Shown: positions 16,976-25,502 of the stretch, in pieces
Position numbering within the stretch: position 1 is the first letter of the stretch
Layout: each line of letters opens with the position of its first letter
Translations under genes and position numbers: made by a program
The notes under the pieces: generated by a model
The model's database searches: none
What the model saw: only the letters and a program-made list of their open reading frames with translations
Told to the model about the DNA's origin: nothing
Assembly: GCF_001541225.1 (NCBI RefSeq)
Contig: NZ_LMTS01000025.1
Span: 85,339-149,338, forward strand
Direction: 5' to 3'
Length of the DNA: 64,000 bases
From: Variovorax sp. WDL1
GTDB lineage: Bacteria > Pseudomonadota > Gammaproteobacteria > Burkholderiales > Burkholderiaceae_C

Positions 16976-17657
16976 GACCCTTTTGCCGAGATACCTCGCC
17001 GCCACGCTGGTAGCCCTGGCCTGCACAGGTGGTGCACTTGCCGCCGAGGTTGAGCGGAATCCGTTCAACCCCTCGCCATCCGCGAATACACCGCAGTCCG
17101 AGTCGCAGGCTCCAGCCGGTAAAGGCACGCTACCTCAGGGCCTTCCAGCTTTGCGCCTGCCGCCCCCAATCCCCACGGTCGAGGGGCGAGCGGTACTGCC
17201 TCCCGTTTTGCCTCCCTCGCTTCCTCCTCCGCCGCTACCAACTGCCAATGCGGCCCCGGCTGGTGCCGACCAACCGTCGCCAGGCAGTGGCTCGCGCCGC
17301 GTGTTCCTGAATCAACAGGAACTTCAGGCCCAGCGCAGCCAGTGCGACATCTCGCGCAAGGCGAGCGGCACGGAGGCTGTTTCCCCTGCCGGCGGCACGG
17401 TGACGCTGCGCTATGTCGTGAGCAATGGCCGGGTATGCCTTTCAGGCGCAGCTTCCGACTCGACCTGGGCCAACGTGAGCCGCGCTGACGAGAGCCAGGC
17501 GTCCGTGGTCATCGAACCCAACGACAGCGCTACGCCTCGCGAAACCACGGTCACCGTCGTCTCCCGCAATGGTCGTAGTGCCGCTTTTCGGATTTCTCAA
17601 CCCGCCGGCAACGGCTTCCGCGCAATCGAGCCGCAACGCACGGCTACCTCGCCATGA
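16974..17657 (+). CDS. Exported Pro-rich protein with C-terminal BACON-like domain
   Basis: The 227-residue protein begins with a Sec signal peptide (YLAATLVALACTGGALAA, likely cut after ALAA). A proline-rich linker follows (to about residue 105), and then a beta domain of BACON type, with STWANVSR, VVIEPNDS and ETTVTVVSRNGRSAAFRISQ. BACON domains bind carbohydrate or protein surfaces. A disulfide is possible between the two cysteines around the domain start. The ATG at 16974 fits the signal peptide, and an upstream extension is just the M23 gene in another frame. The stop overlaps the next ATG by 4 bp. Confidence 0.75.
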   Translation: MTLLPRYLAATLVALACTGGALAAEVERNPFNPSPSANTPQSESQAPAGKGTLPQGLPALRLPPPIPTVEGRAVLPPVLPPSLPPPPLPTANAAPAGADQPSPGSGSRRVFLNQQELQAQRSQCDISRKASGTEAVSPAGGTVTLRYVVSNGRVCLSGAASDSTWANVSRADESQASVVIEPNDSATPRETTVTVVSRNGRSAAFRISQPAGNGFRAIEPQRTATSP

Positions 17658-18202
17658 AGGTTATCAACCTGTTCGCAGCACCCGGGATTGGCAAGTCCAC
17701 CTCCGCACAGATTCTCACTGGCCTCCTGTCCATCGGTGGCTACCGAGTCGAGTACGTTCCGGAGTTCGCCAAATTCCAGACCTTCTCGGGGAACCAGGCC
17801 GCCTTGAGCGACCAGGTGTACATGTTCGCCAAGCAGGAGAACCGGCTCCACGTGTTCAAGGACCAAGAGTTCGATTTTGTGGTCATGGACGGTCCGCTGC
17901 CTATCGCGCTGCTGTACACGCCCGAGACCTACTTCAAGTACTACGAGCCGCTCGTCATGGAGGTCTTCAGCTCCTTCGACAACGTCAATTTCTTCCTGGA
18001 CCGAAACCCCTCATACGAGCACAAGAAGCACGGCCGCATCCAGGACCGTGCGCAGTCCGACGCTCTCTCTCTCCGGCTCGAGGCCATCCTGTCACGCCAC
18101 AAGGTTCCGCTCACCCGCGAGATGGTGCGCCCCCAACTACCGCTTGTGCTCTACGAAGCCTTGACAGGGGCAAAGCCGCCCTCACTTGAAGACCTGGCCT
18201 GA
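17654..18202 (+). CDS. P-loop nucleotide kinase-like protein (AAA_28/NadR C-terminal type)
   Basis: This 182-residue single-domain P-loop protein has the Walker A FAAPGIGKST near residue 10, VVMDGPLP as a Walker B-like strand, and FFLDRNPSYEHKKHGRIQDR as the lid region. The pattern resembles the AAA_28/NadR ribosylnicotinamide kinase-like family found on many phages. Its substrate is not determined by the sequence. It overlaps the BACON gene by ATGA, so translation is coupled, although the functions look unrelated. A terminator follows. Confidence 0.7.
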   Translation: MKVINLFAAPGIGKSTSAQILTGLLSIGGYRVEYVPEFAKFQTFSGNQAALSDQVYMFAKQENRLHVFKDQEFDFVVMDGPLPIALLYTPETYFKYYEPLVMEVFSSFDNVNFFLDRNPSYEHKKHGRIQDRAQSDALSLRLEAILSRHKVPLTREMVRPQLPLVLYEALTGAKPPSLEDLA

Positions 18203-18224
18203 GGACAGGTCCAGTCATCCGAAG

Positions 18225-18257
18225 GCCCTCCGGACCATCAGGTTGGAGGGCTTTGTT
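18225..18257 (+). terminator. Terminator after P-loop kinase gene
   Basis: The stem GCCCTCC/GGAGGGC is followed by TTTGTT. Confidence 0.75.
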
Positions 18258-18494
18258 CTGGCCGCGCGTTCGCGAAGCGACGAGCTGGGGGCCTCAGCTG
18301 ACGAAGTTCAGATGCCCTTCCTTCGCCTTCCAGCTAATGTGGACCCAGCCACCGAGGGCGTAGTGGCTCACGCCCTCCGCGTCGAGCAGCCGATGGCCAC
18401 TGCTTTCGCTGGCCGACAGGAGGGTGGCCGAACCCGAAGACGGATAACAACGGCCGCAGGCCTGGCGCGCATTCGGGTTCGGCTGCGCCAAGAG
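18258..18494. other. Intergenic stretch without a supported gene
   Basis: This stretch lies between two terminators. Short open frames exist on both strands (112 codons plus, 70 codons minus) but neither has a ribosome site or recognisable sequence. The minus one begins inside the terminator hairpin. I see no gene here. Confidence 0.5.
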
Positions 18495-18517
18495 AAACGC
18501 CGGCAAGGCCGGCGTTT
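18495..18517 (-). terminator. Terminator for the minus-strand envelope operon
   Basis: The perfect stem AAACGCCGGC/GCCGGCGTTT has a 3-nt loop. It lies just after the stop of the gene at 18521-19444. Confidence 0.85.
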
Positions 18518-18520
18518 GTT

Positions 18521-19444
18521 CTAGTTCACCGCGCGTAGGTTGCGCTTCTCGCCGCCCACCAGGGCCGGCCGAACGAAGAGTTTGAGCTCTTCGGGCTGCA
18601 GCGGCTCCGAGGGCACTGCAACCGGGGACGGCGCCGGGGGAGGAGGCACCACCGCGGCAGGTGCCTGAATGGGCGGGGCGGCAGCGGCGACGGGCGCCGG
18701 TGCGACGTGGGCGGCTGGCACGGCGGCGGTCGACTGGCGTGCACTCGTCGCTTCAGTGAGCGCAGGCAGGGGTACGCCGCTCGTGACGACGAGTGCGTTC
18801 GCGACTTGCTCAGCCAGGATGCCGCGAGCATTGGCAACTTCGCGCAGGCGCTCCCATTGGGCCATCTCGGACGTGTACGTGATGTACTGAGTCAGATTGC
18901 GGACCTTCATCGCACCAGGTTGCAGCCGGTCGTACTGGGCATCCGGCAGTAGCACGCCCATCGTGTCGGGAACCCACTCCACGTCGGTCATCGAGTCGGG
19001 GTCGAACGAGACGCTGCGCAGCGGATGCACCGAGACCTCGAGAATCGCCTGGAAGTTGGCGAACTTCAAGGCGAAGCACGACTTTGCTTGGAACGTCAGG
19101 GCGGGGTCCGATTCGCGGGCGAGGTAGGCCACTTGAGCCTTGCCGAAGGCACGGAGCATCACGCCGAGCGGCTGGTACGTTTTCTCTGCACGCGAGAAGA
19201 ACGGCTCTTCGATGCGCCAGTAGTGCACGACGTCGGCGCGCGGGCTCTCGCCGTGGATGCCGAGGAATCGCAGAATCTCGAGCTGGGTCTCGAACTCCAC
19301 CTGCTCGCCGCTCTCATCGCCCTGGTCGTAGAGCCAGTTGTGCATGTCCTCGCTGGACACATGAGCAAGGGTGCAGAGCGTTTCAGTGGAGATGCCGCGC
19401 AGGCTCATCAGGGCGCGGACGACGGCGGTATTGACGTGAGACAT
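18521..19444 (-). CDS. Hypothetical protein with N-terminal HTH-like segment and Pro/Ala-rich tail
   Basis: The 307-residue protein starts with a helix-turn-helix-like segment (ALMSLRGISTETLCTLAHVS). A globular middle follows, and then from about residue 225 an Ala/Pro/Val-rich low-complexity tail typical of proteins that cross or touch the envelope. No named family was recognised. It is the last gene of a three-gene minus-strand operon with a small membrane protein and a Pro-rich membrane-anchored protein (gaps of 12 and 15 bp), so a role in the same surface apparatus is likely. Confidence 0.7.
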   Translation of the reverse strand: MSHVNTAVVRALMSLRGISTETLCTLAHVSSEDMHNWLYDQGDESGEQVEFETQLEILRFLGIHGESPRADVVHYWRIEEPFFSRAEKTYQPLGVMLRAFGKAQVAYLARESDPALTFQAKSCFALKFANFQAILEVSVHPLRSVSFDPDSMTDVEWVPDTMGVLLPDAQYDRLQPGAMKVRNLTQYITYTSEMAQWERLREVANARGILAEQVANALVVTSGVPLPALTEATSARQSTAAVPAAHVAPAPVAAAAPPIQAPAAVVPPPPAPSPVAVPSEPLQPEELKLFVRPALVGGEKRNLRAVN

Positions 19445-19456
19445 TGAACTGGTTCC

Positions 19457-19768
19457 TTAGCGAGCGATGACGACCGCAGCGAGCGTGGCCAGGAAGAACA
19501 CGCAGTACGGCAGGGCGACTTGGGACTGAGGCACTTTCCAGGGCGTCTTGGCGCGCTGGAGGTGGCGCTGCATGGCGAATGCGCCAAACAGTGCGCCGGC
19601 CATGAACAGCCCTGCACAGACCTGGCGCCTGTGCGGGATGTCCACAAACTGGGAGAAGGGCGGCATCGGCACGTTGCTGATAACCAGCGACACGAGCAGG
19701 ATGAAGCCGATGCCGGCTGCGTACAGCATGTTCGGGCGGCTCATATCAACAATGGACTTCGTCATCAT
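19457..19768 (-). CDS. Small membrane protein, three predicted TM segments (103 aa)
   Basis: Hydrophobic stretches lie near residues 15-33, 50-65 and 85-101, with basic loops between. AAGGAAAG stands just before tandem ATGs at 19768 and 19765. It is the middle gene of the minus-strand operon between the Pro-rich anchored protein and the HTH/Pro-tail protein. No family was recognised. Confidence 0.72.
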   Translation of the reverse strand: MMTKSIVDMSRPNMLYAAGIGFILLVSLVISNVPMPPFSQFVDIPHRRQVCAGLFMAGALFGAFAMQRHLQRAKTPWKVPQSQVALPYCVFFLATLAAVVIAR

Positions 19769-19783
19769 GGGAACTTTCCTTTT

Positions 19784-21019
19784 TTACGGGTTGATGGGCA
19801 GGTAGCCCGAATCGAACTTGGCTCCCTTGCCTTCAGCGCCATGGAAGACGCCCAGACCGGGAACTGACTGACCTTTACTCACAATCACGGTGCGCTGGTC
19901 ACCAATGCGCACCCAGGCCTTGTCGCCAGTCGGACTGGCGGCGACGACCGTTGCCGGGTTGCCGCGGACCTGTGCGTCGGCGAGTACCGGCTTCTGGATA
20001 CGCACAGGCTCCTTGGCCGCAGGGCGTTCTGCTTGCACTGCCTGGCGCTCCGCCGGCCCAGCGATTTGCTCAGCCGGGGCGGGCGCTGCGGGGGCGGGGG
20101 AGGCTGCTACCACCTTGATGGTCGGCTTCTCGGACGCCGGCGAGACGGCCACGGGCTTGTCCGCCACAGGCGCCGAAGCCGGCACAGGGTGAACAGGAGG
20201 CGGCGGTGGAAGCGCTGTCGGCCCAGCAAGGTTGTCGCGCTTTGCCAGGACGGCAGCGGCAGCTCGTGCAGCGTCTGGAAGCAGCTCTGAACGCTCTGGA
20301 GCGACGGGCGCCGCGAGGGTCGCAGTCGTTTTCAGCCCTACCTGCGGGGCCCTCGCTTCCTGCACGGGTTTGCGCACCACAGGCTGTCGGGCGACGGGGG
20401 CCTGCACGACCTTCTTTGCGACCGGACGGCGCGCAGGCTCTACGGGCTTCGCAGGCGCGGCAACCGACGCGTCGGCGGGGACAGCCGCCGACACCGGGGC
20501 GGGCGCGGAAGCGATGGAAACTTGAGCGGAAGGCGCGGGGGACGCTGCAGACGCGACCGCCAGCGGCGGCGTATCTGCCTTCCTCGCGTCCGCGGCAGGC
20601 GCGGCTTGCACATGGACCGTAGTCGCCGCAGTTGGGGCTTCGCTCGAAACAACGGGCTGAGCCGCAGCGGTGTGGTCAAGTGCCTTTACCGGAGCTTGAA
20701 CGGCCGCCACCGGCGCGGCGTGTGCGGCGACGAGGGGCAGCGCTTCGAGGGGCGTTGACTCACCATCCCCCGCGGACGCGTGTTCTGCGACCACGGGTGC
20801 CTGCTCAAGCTTGATTGCCGGGGCAGCAACAGGAGTTACAGAGGCGGCGAGCGGCACGGCGGCCGTGGGCGGCGTGGCGCGCGACTCAACCGCAACGGGG
20901 TGTTCCGCACCTCCGAACATGACAACAGACGCCGACCCCGCACCGAACAACAGAATGACGCCTGTCAGGAGCATCGACACGGTGGAGGATGAGCCGTTAG
21001 GTTTGGGTTTCTGCTTCAT
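19784..21019 (-). CDS. Membrane-anchored Ala/Pro-rich protein with C-terminal PilP-like beta domain
   Basis: At the MKQKPKPNG start the 411-residue protein has one N-terminal transmembrane segment (MLLTGVILLFGAGSASVVMF). About 320 residues of Ala/Pro/Val low-complexity sequence follow, then a short globular end with WVRIGDQRTVIVSKGQ. A long flexible periplasmic linker ending in a small beta domain is the layout of PilP- or TonB-like proteins that join inner-membrane complexes to outer-membrane secretins, so a pilus or transfer role is plausible. An open frame continues upstream to 21532 but overlaps the helicase gene and looks spurious. Confidence 0.65.
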   Translation of the reverse strand: MKQKPKPNGSSSTVSMLLTGVILLFGAGSASVVMFGGAEHPVAVESRATPPTAAVPLAASVTPVAAPAIKLEQAPVVAEHASAGDGESTPLEALPLVAAHAAPVAAVQAPVKALDHTAAAQPVVSSEAPTAATTVHVQAAPAADARKADTPPLAVASAASPAPSAQVSIASAPAPVSAAVPADASVAAPAKPVEPARRPVAKKVVQAPVARQPVVRKPVQEARAPQVGLKTTATLAAPVAPERSELLPDAARAAAAVLAKRDNLAGPTALPPPPPVHPVPASAPVADKPVAVSPASEKPTIKVVAASPAPAAPAPAEQIAGPAERQAVQAERPAAKEPVRIQKPVLADAQVRGNPATVVAASPTGDKAWVRIGDQRTVIVSKGQSVPGLGVFHGAEGKGAKFDSGYLPINP

Positions 21020-21114
21020 GAGGTTAAGAAGTTGGAGCACATCAGGAGACGGACGGTCCCCAGGCTTATCGCATCGGGCTCGAAAACCAGATGCCTGACC
21101 TGTAGAAAGCTGAT

Positions 21115-22422
21115 TTAGCCTTCCAACGCGTGCGCTTCGAACAGAAAGCCCGATGGATGCCGACCGCCATTGGGGTTGCGCTTCTGAGCCCGCGAGGCGC
21201 TGTACGACATGCGCAGGAAATCGCGCGCGCGAGTCATCGCTACGTAGAAGAGGCGGCGCTCCTCCTCCTTCACGCCCAGGGGATGCGGAAACAGCGATGC
21301 CTCGCAGCCCATCACCCACACTTCCGGCCACTCGAGGCCCTTCGACTCGTGCACGGTGTAGGCTTGCAGGTTCAGTTCGCGCAGCGGTGAAATCACGGCT
21401 TGGGTGCGAGCCAGAACTGCCCGGCTCTTGGGAGAAGCCTCCAGCCAGTCCTTCGCTGCCTGCAACTCCCCGGCAGCGTCGTCGTAGTGGTTGATGACGA
21501 CCTCTCCGATGTCCGTGCGGTGCGCCTTCCACTGGATGGGGAAGCGGTCGGGGTTGACCGAGATGACGTTGTTGGCATGTTCGACGATGCTCAACGCGCT
21601 GCGGTAGTTCACAGAAAGGACGTGCGTGTCATCGCACTCCTTCTGGAGCTGATGCATCACGCCGCCATGGGCCCCGCGGAACGCATAGATGGCCTGGTCG
21701 GCATCTCCGATGTACCAATACTTGGCGTTCGGCCGCCCGAGCTTGCGCAGGAAGGTCTTTTGGAGCGAACTCAGGTCCTGTGACTCGTCGACCAGGATGT
21801 GGTCGAAACAGGGGTTCAGCTTTTCGGCCCCAAGTTTTAGAAGGCCCGTGAAGTCAACGACCTCTTCCTCCTGGAGCATCTCCTCGAACCGATAGGCGAT
21901 GATGCCCATGGTCGTGGTGTGCTTCTCCTCCTCGCGGGACCGGTTCAGCGCGAGCAACAGCTCGGAGTCGGAAAAGTCCTCGTAGTCCTCCGGCAGCTCA
22001 GTGCGCAGATTGTCCAGAAAATAGACGAGCTCATCGTCGTTCGCGATGACGACCTGCAGTTTCTGGCTGGAAAGCTTGGACAGGGCCAGGGAGTGGACGG
22101 TGCCGCACACCGGAATCTTGGAACGGTCGCCGAAGCGAGCCAGCATACGAGACTGGATTTCCTTGGCGGCCTTGCGCGTAAAGGTGACCACCGCGACCCG
22201 GGCAGGGTCCGCGCCAGCCTGGATGAGGGCCACGGCTCGCTCGACGAGCAACCGGGTCTTTCCAGCGCCAGCACCGGCGCAGATGACAGCATTTCGATTG
22301 AACGACGATTCGAGTGCGCTTCGCTGCTCGGGCGAGAGCGTCCCGCCTTCCGCGCGCAGGGCGGAGGAACGAGGCGCATCGGACGTCTCGCGGACGTCGG
22401 CAAAAAGGTCAGCGTAATTCAA
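21115..22422 (-). CDS. UvrD/Rep-type SF1A DNA helicase (short)
   Basis: The 435-residue protein has the UvrD motif series: Q-motif LSPEQRSAL, Walker A GAGAGKTRLL, VVTFTRKAA (Ia), VDESQDLSSLQ (II), GDADQAIYAFRGA (III), NYRS (IV), VHESKGLEW (V) and VAMTRAR (VI). It is shorter than UvrD (720 aa), with small 1B/2B subdomains, like many plasmid and phage 3'-5' helicases. The start is TTG at 22422, with AAAGGG about 8 nt upstream. It probably serves repair or replication of the element together with the SSB, Rad52-like and Mre11-like proteins. Confidence 0.88.
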   Translation of the reverse strand: MNYADLFADVRETSDAPRSSALRAEGGTLSPEQRSALESSFNRNAVICAGAGAGKTRLLVERAVALIQAGADPARVAVVTFTRKAAKEIQSRMLARFGDRSKIPVCGTVHSLALSKLSSQKLQVVIANDDELVYFLDNLRTELPEDYEDFSDSELLLALNRSREEEKHTTTMGIIAYRFEEMLQEEEVVDFTGLLKLGAEKLNPCFDHILVDESQDLSSLQKTFLRKLGRPNAKYWYIGDADQAIYAFRGAHGGVMHQLQKECDDTHVLSVNYRSALSIVEHANNVISVNPDRFPIQWKAHRTDIGEVVINHYDDAAGELQAAKDWLEASPKSRAVLARTQAVISPLRELNLQAYTVHESKGLEWPEVWVMGCEASLFPHPLGVKEEERRLFYVAMTRARDFLRMSYSASRAQKRNPNGGRHPSGFLFEAHALEG

Positions 22423-22453
22423 GGTAAAACCCTTTAGGAAGATAACATTTTAA

Positions 22454-22462
22454 GCTATACAA
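22454..22462 (+). promoter_or_regulatory. GCTATACAA -10-like box
   Basis: It lies 33 nt before the ATG at 22492, in the short divergent region with the helicase gene. Confidence 0.35.
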
Positions 22463-22491
22463 GCACTAAAATCAAACCCAATCTAAAACGT

Positions 22492-23286
22492 ATGAAGCCA
22501 CTTGCTCGTCTGGGTCTAAATACTCTTTTGGTTGCCGCCTGTACCGCGCTGGGCGGCTACGCGTTCTTCCACGTGGGCACCTCTACAGGCGTCCTGAAGC
22601 GCACCCCAGAGCATGCGAGGCTGGCACCCACGGCAGTGACGGCCGCGGTGTCCTACCTGGAATCGCTGGGGCAGGGTGAGGTGGCGGTCACCGTGCAGCC
22701 GGGCCCAAAAATTCAGGAAGCTGCGCCTGTCGAATTCCTTTTCGTGAGTGCCAGCTCGGCGGTCAGTGCGGCAGACGGGGCAACCGTGAAGTTGGAGGTT
22801 GTCGGACGAGGCCCGACCTGCGAGGGCACGTACGAGGCCGGCACGCGACGTTTTCAGACGTGGGCAGAGGGCGTGACGGCCGCCGCAGGCGCCCAGGTAA
22901 TTGCCGATTGGTGCCTCGTCGCTGCGCCGGGGACCGAGGTCGCCTACCGCACGATGGACCAGCCTTGGAAGACCGAAGCAGGTGAACTCGAAGCTGATTT
23001 CGCAACCCGCTACATTCGCTTCCTTGCCCCCGGCGGAGCGCCTGCCGCCATCAAGGCCACAGCCCTTGCGGTCTGCGACGACGACAAGGGCTGTGGCTAT
23101 CTGGCAAGCATCACTGTTGGCGATGACGACCGTCAAATCTCTGAGCTGGTCACCCAAGGTGACGCCGAGCTCGTGCAGGCCAGAACTATCGCCGACGACG
23201 ATGAGATTCAGGCCGTGACTGTCCCTGCCCACCCTCCTGCCGGACTGCACGGGTTTCACCCAGTTCTCGTTCACTCGATTCGGTGA
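22492..23286 (+). CDS. Hypothetical membrane-anchored exported protein (264 aa)
   Basis: An N-terminal signal anchor (residues 8-27, LNTLLVAACTALGGYAFF) leads to a periplasmic region with four cysteines (near residues 104, 142, 197 and 203). This fits disulfide bonding by the DsbB system. No domain was recognised. It diverges from the helicase and its 3' end overlaps the convergent gene at 23186-23701 by 101 bp. Confidence 0.65.
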   Translation: MKPLARLGLNTLLVAACTALGGYAFFHVGTSTGVLKRTPEHARLAPTAVTAAVSYLESLGQGEVAVTVQPGPKIQEAAPVEFLFVSASSAVSAADGATVKLEVVGRGPTCEGTYEAGTRRFQTWAEGVTAAAGAQVIADWCLVAAPGTEVAYRTMDQPWKTEAGELEADFATRYIRFLAPGGAPAAIKATALAVCDDDKGCGYLASITVGDDDRQISELVTQGDAELVQARTIADDDEIQAVTVPAHPPAGLHGFHPVLVHSIR

Positions 23287-23701
23287 CCGGCTGCAAGGCG
23301 GCGCCATCGTCCGAGCCTTCAACGGCGACGGAGGCCCCGACGTTGCGCTTCGCGCTTTCTTCAAATTTCTTTTCGAGCTGGGCCAGCATGTCACTTGAGG
23401 CCGCCCGCCGCTCGATTTCGATGAAGCGGTCCAAGAAGGCGATGGCCGGCTTGAACTCGTCTTGCACCTCCAGCTGTCCTCCTTGCAGCGAAGCGATGAC
23501 CTCACCGTCAATGAGCTTGAGCATGAAGGGCTTCGCGGCCAGGATGTGATACCAGACGTGGTAGGTCGCGCCGATGAATTCAAGTTGCAGGGGAGCGCCT
23601 GTTGGTCCGTGAAAGACAAACTGCGTCCGCATCCATGCCGTCGGCGACTCGGAGGGCTCATTGGCGCGGGATAGTCCGCCATTCCAGGATTTTGTTTTCA
23701 T
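23186..23701 (-). CDS. Hypothetical soluble protein (171 aa), 3' end overlapping
   Basis: It starts with ATG at 23701, coupled by ATGA to the stop of the exported gene upstream. Residues 20-90 look like a compact alpha/beta fold (LEFIGATYHVWYHILAAKPFMLKLIDGE). The last 35 residues, which lie opposite the convergent gene, are Arg/Gly/Glu-rich and look non-native, so either the overlap is real or the frame originally ended earlier. No family was recognised. Confidence 0.55.
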   Translation of the reverse strand: MKTKSWNGGLSRANEPSESPTAWMRTQFVFHGPTGAPLQLEFIGATYHVWYHILAAKPFMLKLIDGEVIASLQGGQLEVQDEFKPAIAFLDRFIEIERRAASSDMLAQLEKKFEESAKRNVGASVAVEGSDDGAALQPVTESSERELGETRAVRQEGGQGQSRPESHRRRR

Positions 23702-24087
23702 TTCTTGGTCGCGGTGCTGGGTTTTGCTTTGCTCGGCTGGCTCTTCTGTGGTGCGAACACCTGCTGCGACCCGTCGTTGTAGGTCAGGGTCAGCTTCCCC
23801 TTTGACAGCACGTAGGTGTTGTCGACCGAGCCGTGGGGCGGCATCTCAAAAGTTAGCGTACCGGCGCTTGACTCCGCCGTGCTGCCCGTCGTCCAGGTAC
23901 CAATGAGCGGCGCAAAGCCGTTGGGGCCGAGCTTCGCCGAGCCATCCGCCCCCAACTCCATCACGCCCGTCAAGGCGCGGTCACTGCCGGACACGGTCTC
24001 CCACTTGCCCACGAGCTTGGGGTTGGCCATCGCCATGGCCGGCACTGCAAACGCGAGCAGCAGCGCGGATTTGAGAAGAGATTTCAT
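23698..24087 (-). CDS. Exported lipocalin-like small protein (129 aa)
   Basis: A Sec signal peptide (LLKSALLLAFAVPAMAMA) is followed by a beta-rich domain that opens with LVGKWETVSG and continues with alternating strands (GTLTFEMP, GKLTLTYNDGS). The pattern resembles short lipocalin-like domains that bind small ligands. The tail is Lys/Ser/Pro-rich. The leader includes a 15-nt segment (GCTAAACGGCGCATG) shared exactly with the M15 peptidase gene at 31967. It is first in a two-gene unit. Confidence 0.65.
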   Translation of the reverse strand: MKSLLKSALLLAFAVPAMAMANPKLVGKWETVSGSDRALTGVMELGADGSAKLGPNGFAPLIGTWTTGSTAESSAGTLTFEMPPHGSVDNTYVLSKGKLTLTYNDGSQQVFAPQKSQPSKAKPSTATKK

Positions 24088-24224
24088 GCGCCGTTTAGCC
24101 AGGCTCCTTTATCCGCCTGGCGGCTAAACACGTTGGATAGACAGCGGGCAACCCCCTCCGGGGAGCCTGCCAACGCCTCCTGCGTCTCGTCGGCTCTCCG
24201 GAACTCGTTTTTCGGAGACCCTTC

Positions 24225-25502
24225 TTGAGTTCAACCGCCGTCGAGACTGTCATGCTGGTGTGCACGGACGCACTAAATAACAACAACAAATTCTGGGAGG
24301 GCACGCTTCAGGCAAACGGTGACGTCCATTGCAGGTGGGGCCGCGTCGGCGCGACGGGGCAAACCAAGGTGTTCGCCAGCGCAGGCAAGTCGTTCCTCAC
24401 GAGCAAGGCCAACGAGAAGCGACGTGGCGGCTACACCGAAGTGGCCGTGCTAGGCAGCCCGAAATCACAGGTTGTCGCGACGACAACCGAGGCCGTGAAG
24501 AGACAGATATCGAGCGCAGGAAACCCAGTCATCGAGGCGCTGCTCGAGCGCCTGGTCAAGGAGAACCGCCACGAAATCTTCGTGATGTCCGGCGGGCAAA
24601 TCAATGTGTCCGCTGACGGCGTCGTGACGACCGCCGTCGGGGTCATCGATGGCGAGTCGGTCCGCTCCGCCAGGCAGGTGCTGGCCACTATCGCGTTATC
24701 CCACGCGACCAAGGACTTCAACTCCACGGTGTTCATCGACTACCTGCAGCAGTACCTCACGCTGGTTCCCCAAAAGGTATCGGCGAAGCGCGGCTGGCAC
24801 ACCACCTTCCTCGCCGCGGACGATGCCATCATCAAGCAGAGCGCGTTCCTCGACCAGCTCGAGGGCTCCATCGAACTGGCTCTTGCCAACGCAAAGAGCT
24901 CAGGCCCAGAGCCGGCCAAGGTGTTCGACGTCGAACTGGAGCTCATCGAAGACGGAGCGGAGTGGACCAGCATCGAGCGCTTCTTCAAGCAGTCCATCAA
25001 CCTTCGGCACGCGTCCTCAGGCCTCAAGCCCGTTCGGGCCTTCCGCGTGACCATCGGCTCGATGGCGCGGGCGTTCGAGAACGATGGGATGAAGGTAGGT
25101 AATGTTCAGCGGCTCTGGCACGGCACCCGGGCCTACAACGTGCTGTCCATCCTCAAGCAGGGCCTCATTGTTCCCAAGAGCGGCGGTTCGTACAACATCA
25201 CCGGGCGCATGTTCGGCGACGGACTCTACTTCAGCGACCAGTCGACGAAGTCCCTGGCGTACTCGCGGGGCGACTGGAGCCGCTCGCAGGGCATCGACAA
25301 CCGTTGTTTCATGTTTCTCGCGGACGTCGCCATGGGCCGCGCCATGACGCCGAGCGGACCCAACGCACGCGCGCAGTATCCGGCCAAAGGCTACGACTCC
25401 ACGTTCGCAAAGGGAGGGGAGAGCGGTGTCCTGAACAACGAGATGATTGTCTACCGTACGAGCCAGGCGAACCTGACAACGCTCGTTGAATTCAGCGGCT
25501 GA
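24225..25502 (+). CDS. WGR-domain poly(ADP-ribose) polymerase-like ADP-ribosyltransferase
   Basis: The 425-residue protein has an N-terminal WGR domain (HCRWGRVGATGQTKVF, residues 35-50) that in eukaryotic PARPs binds DNA ends. A helical middle follows, and then a C-terminal PARP catalytic domain: LWHGTRAYNVLSIL (His299), GDGLYFSD (Tyr335) and NNEMIVY (Glu406). This is the complete H-Y-E triad needed for NAD+ use and chain extension. The start is TTG at 24225 with CGGAG 7 nt upstream; ATG at 24252 is an alternative. It likely modifies proteins or DNA ends in response to breaks. Bacterial examples are scattered and suggest transfer. Confidence 0.88.
   Translation: MSSTAVETVMLVCTDALNNNNKFWEGTLQANGDVHCRWGRVGATGQTKVFASAGKSFLTSKANEKRRGGYTEVAVLGSPKSQVVATTTEAVKRQISSAGNPVIEALLERLVKENRHEIFVMSGGQINVSADGVVTTAVGVIDGESVRSARQVLATIALSHATKDFNSTVFIDYLQQYLTLVPQKVSAKRGWHTTFLAADDAIIKQSAFLDQLEGSIELALANAKSSGPEPAKVFDVELELIEDGAEWTSIERFFKQSINLRHASSGLKPVRAFRVTIGSMARAFENDGMKVGNVQRLWHGTRAYNVLSILKQGLIVPKSGGSYNITGRMFGDGLYFSDQSTKSLAYSRGDWSRSQGIDNRCFMFLADVAMGRAMTPSGPNARAQYPAKGYDSTFAKGGESGVLNNEMIVYRTSQANLTTLVEFSG

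Noticed and set aside
18186..18524. 112-codon plus frame and 70-codon minus frame between two terminators
   Set aside because: No ribosome site, no recognisable sequence; the minus frame begins inside a terminator hairpin.
21020..21532. Upstream extension of the Ala/Pro-rich membrane protein frame
   Set aside because: It overlaps the helicase gene on the same strand and its sequence looks like a shadow; the signal-anchor start at 21019 fits better.
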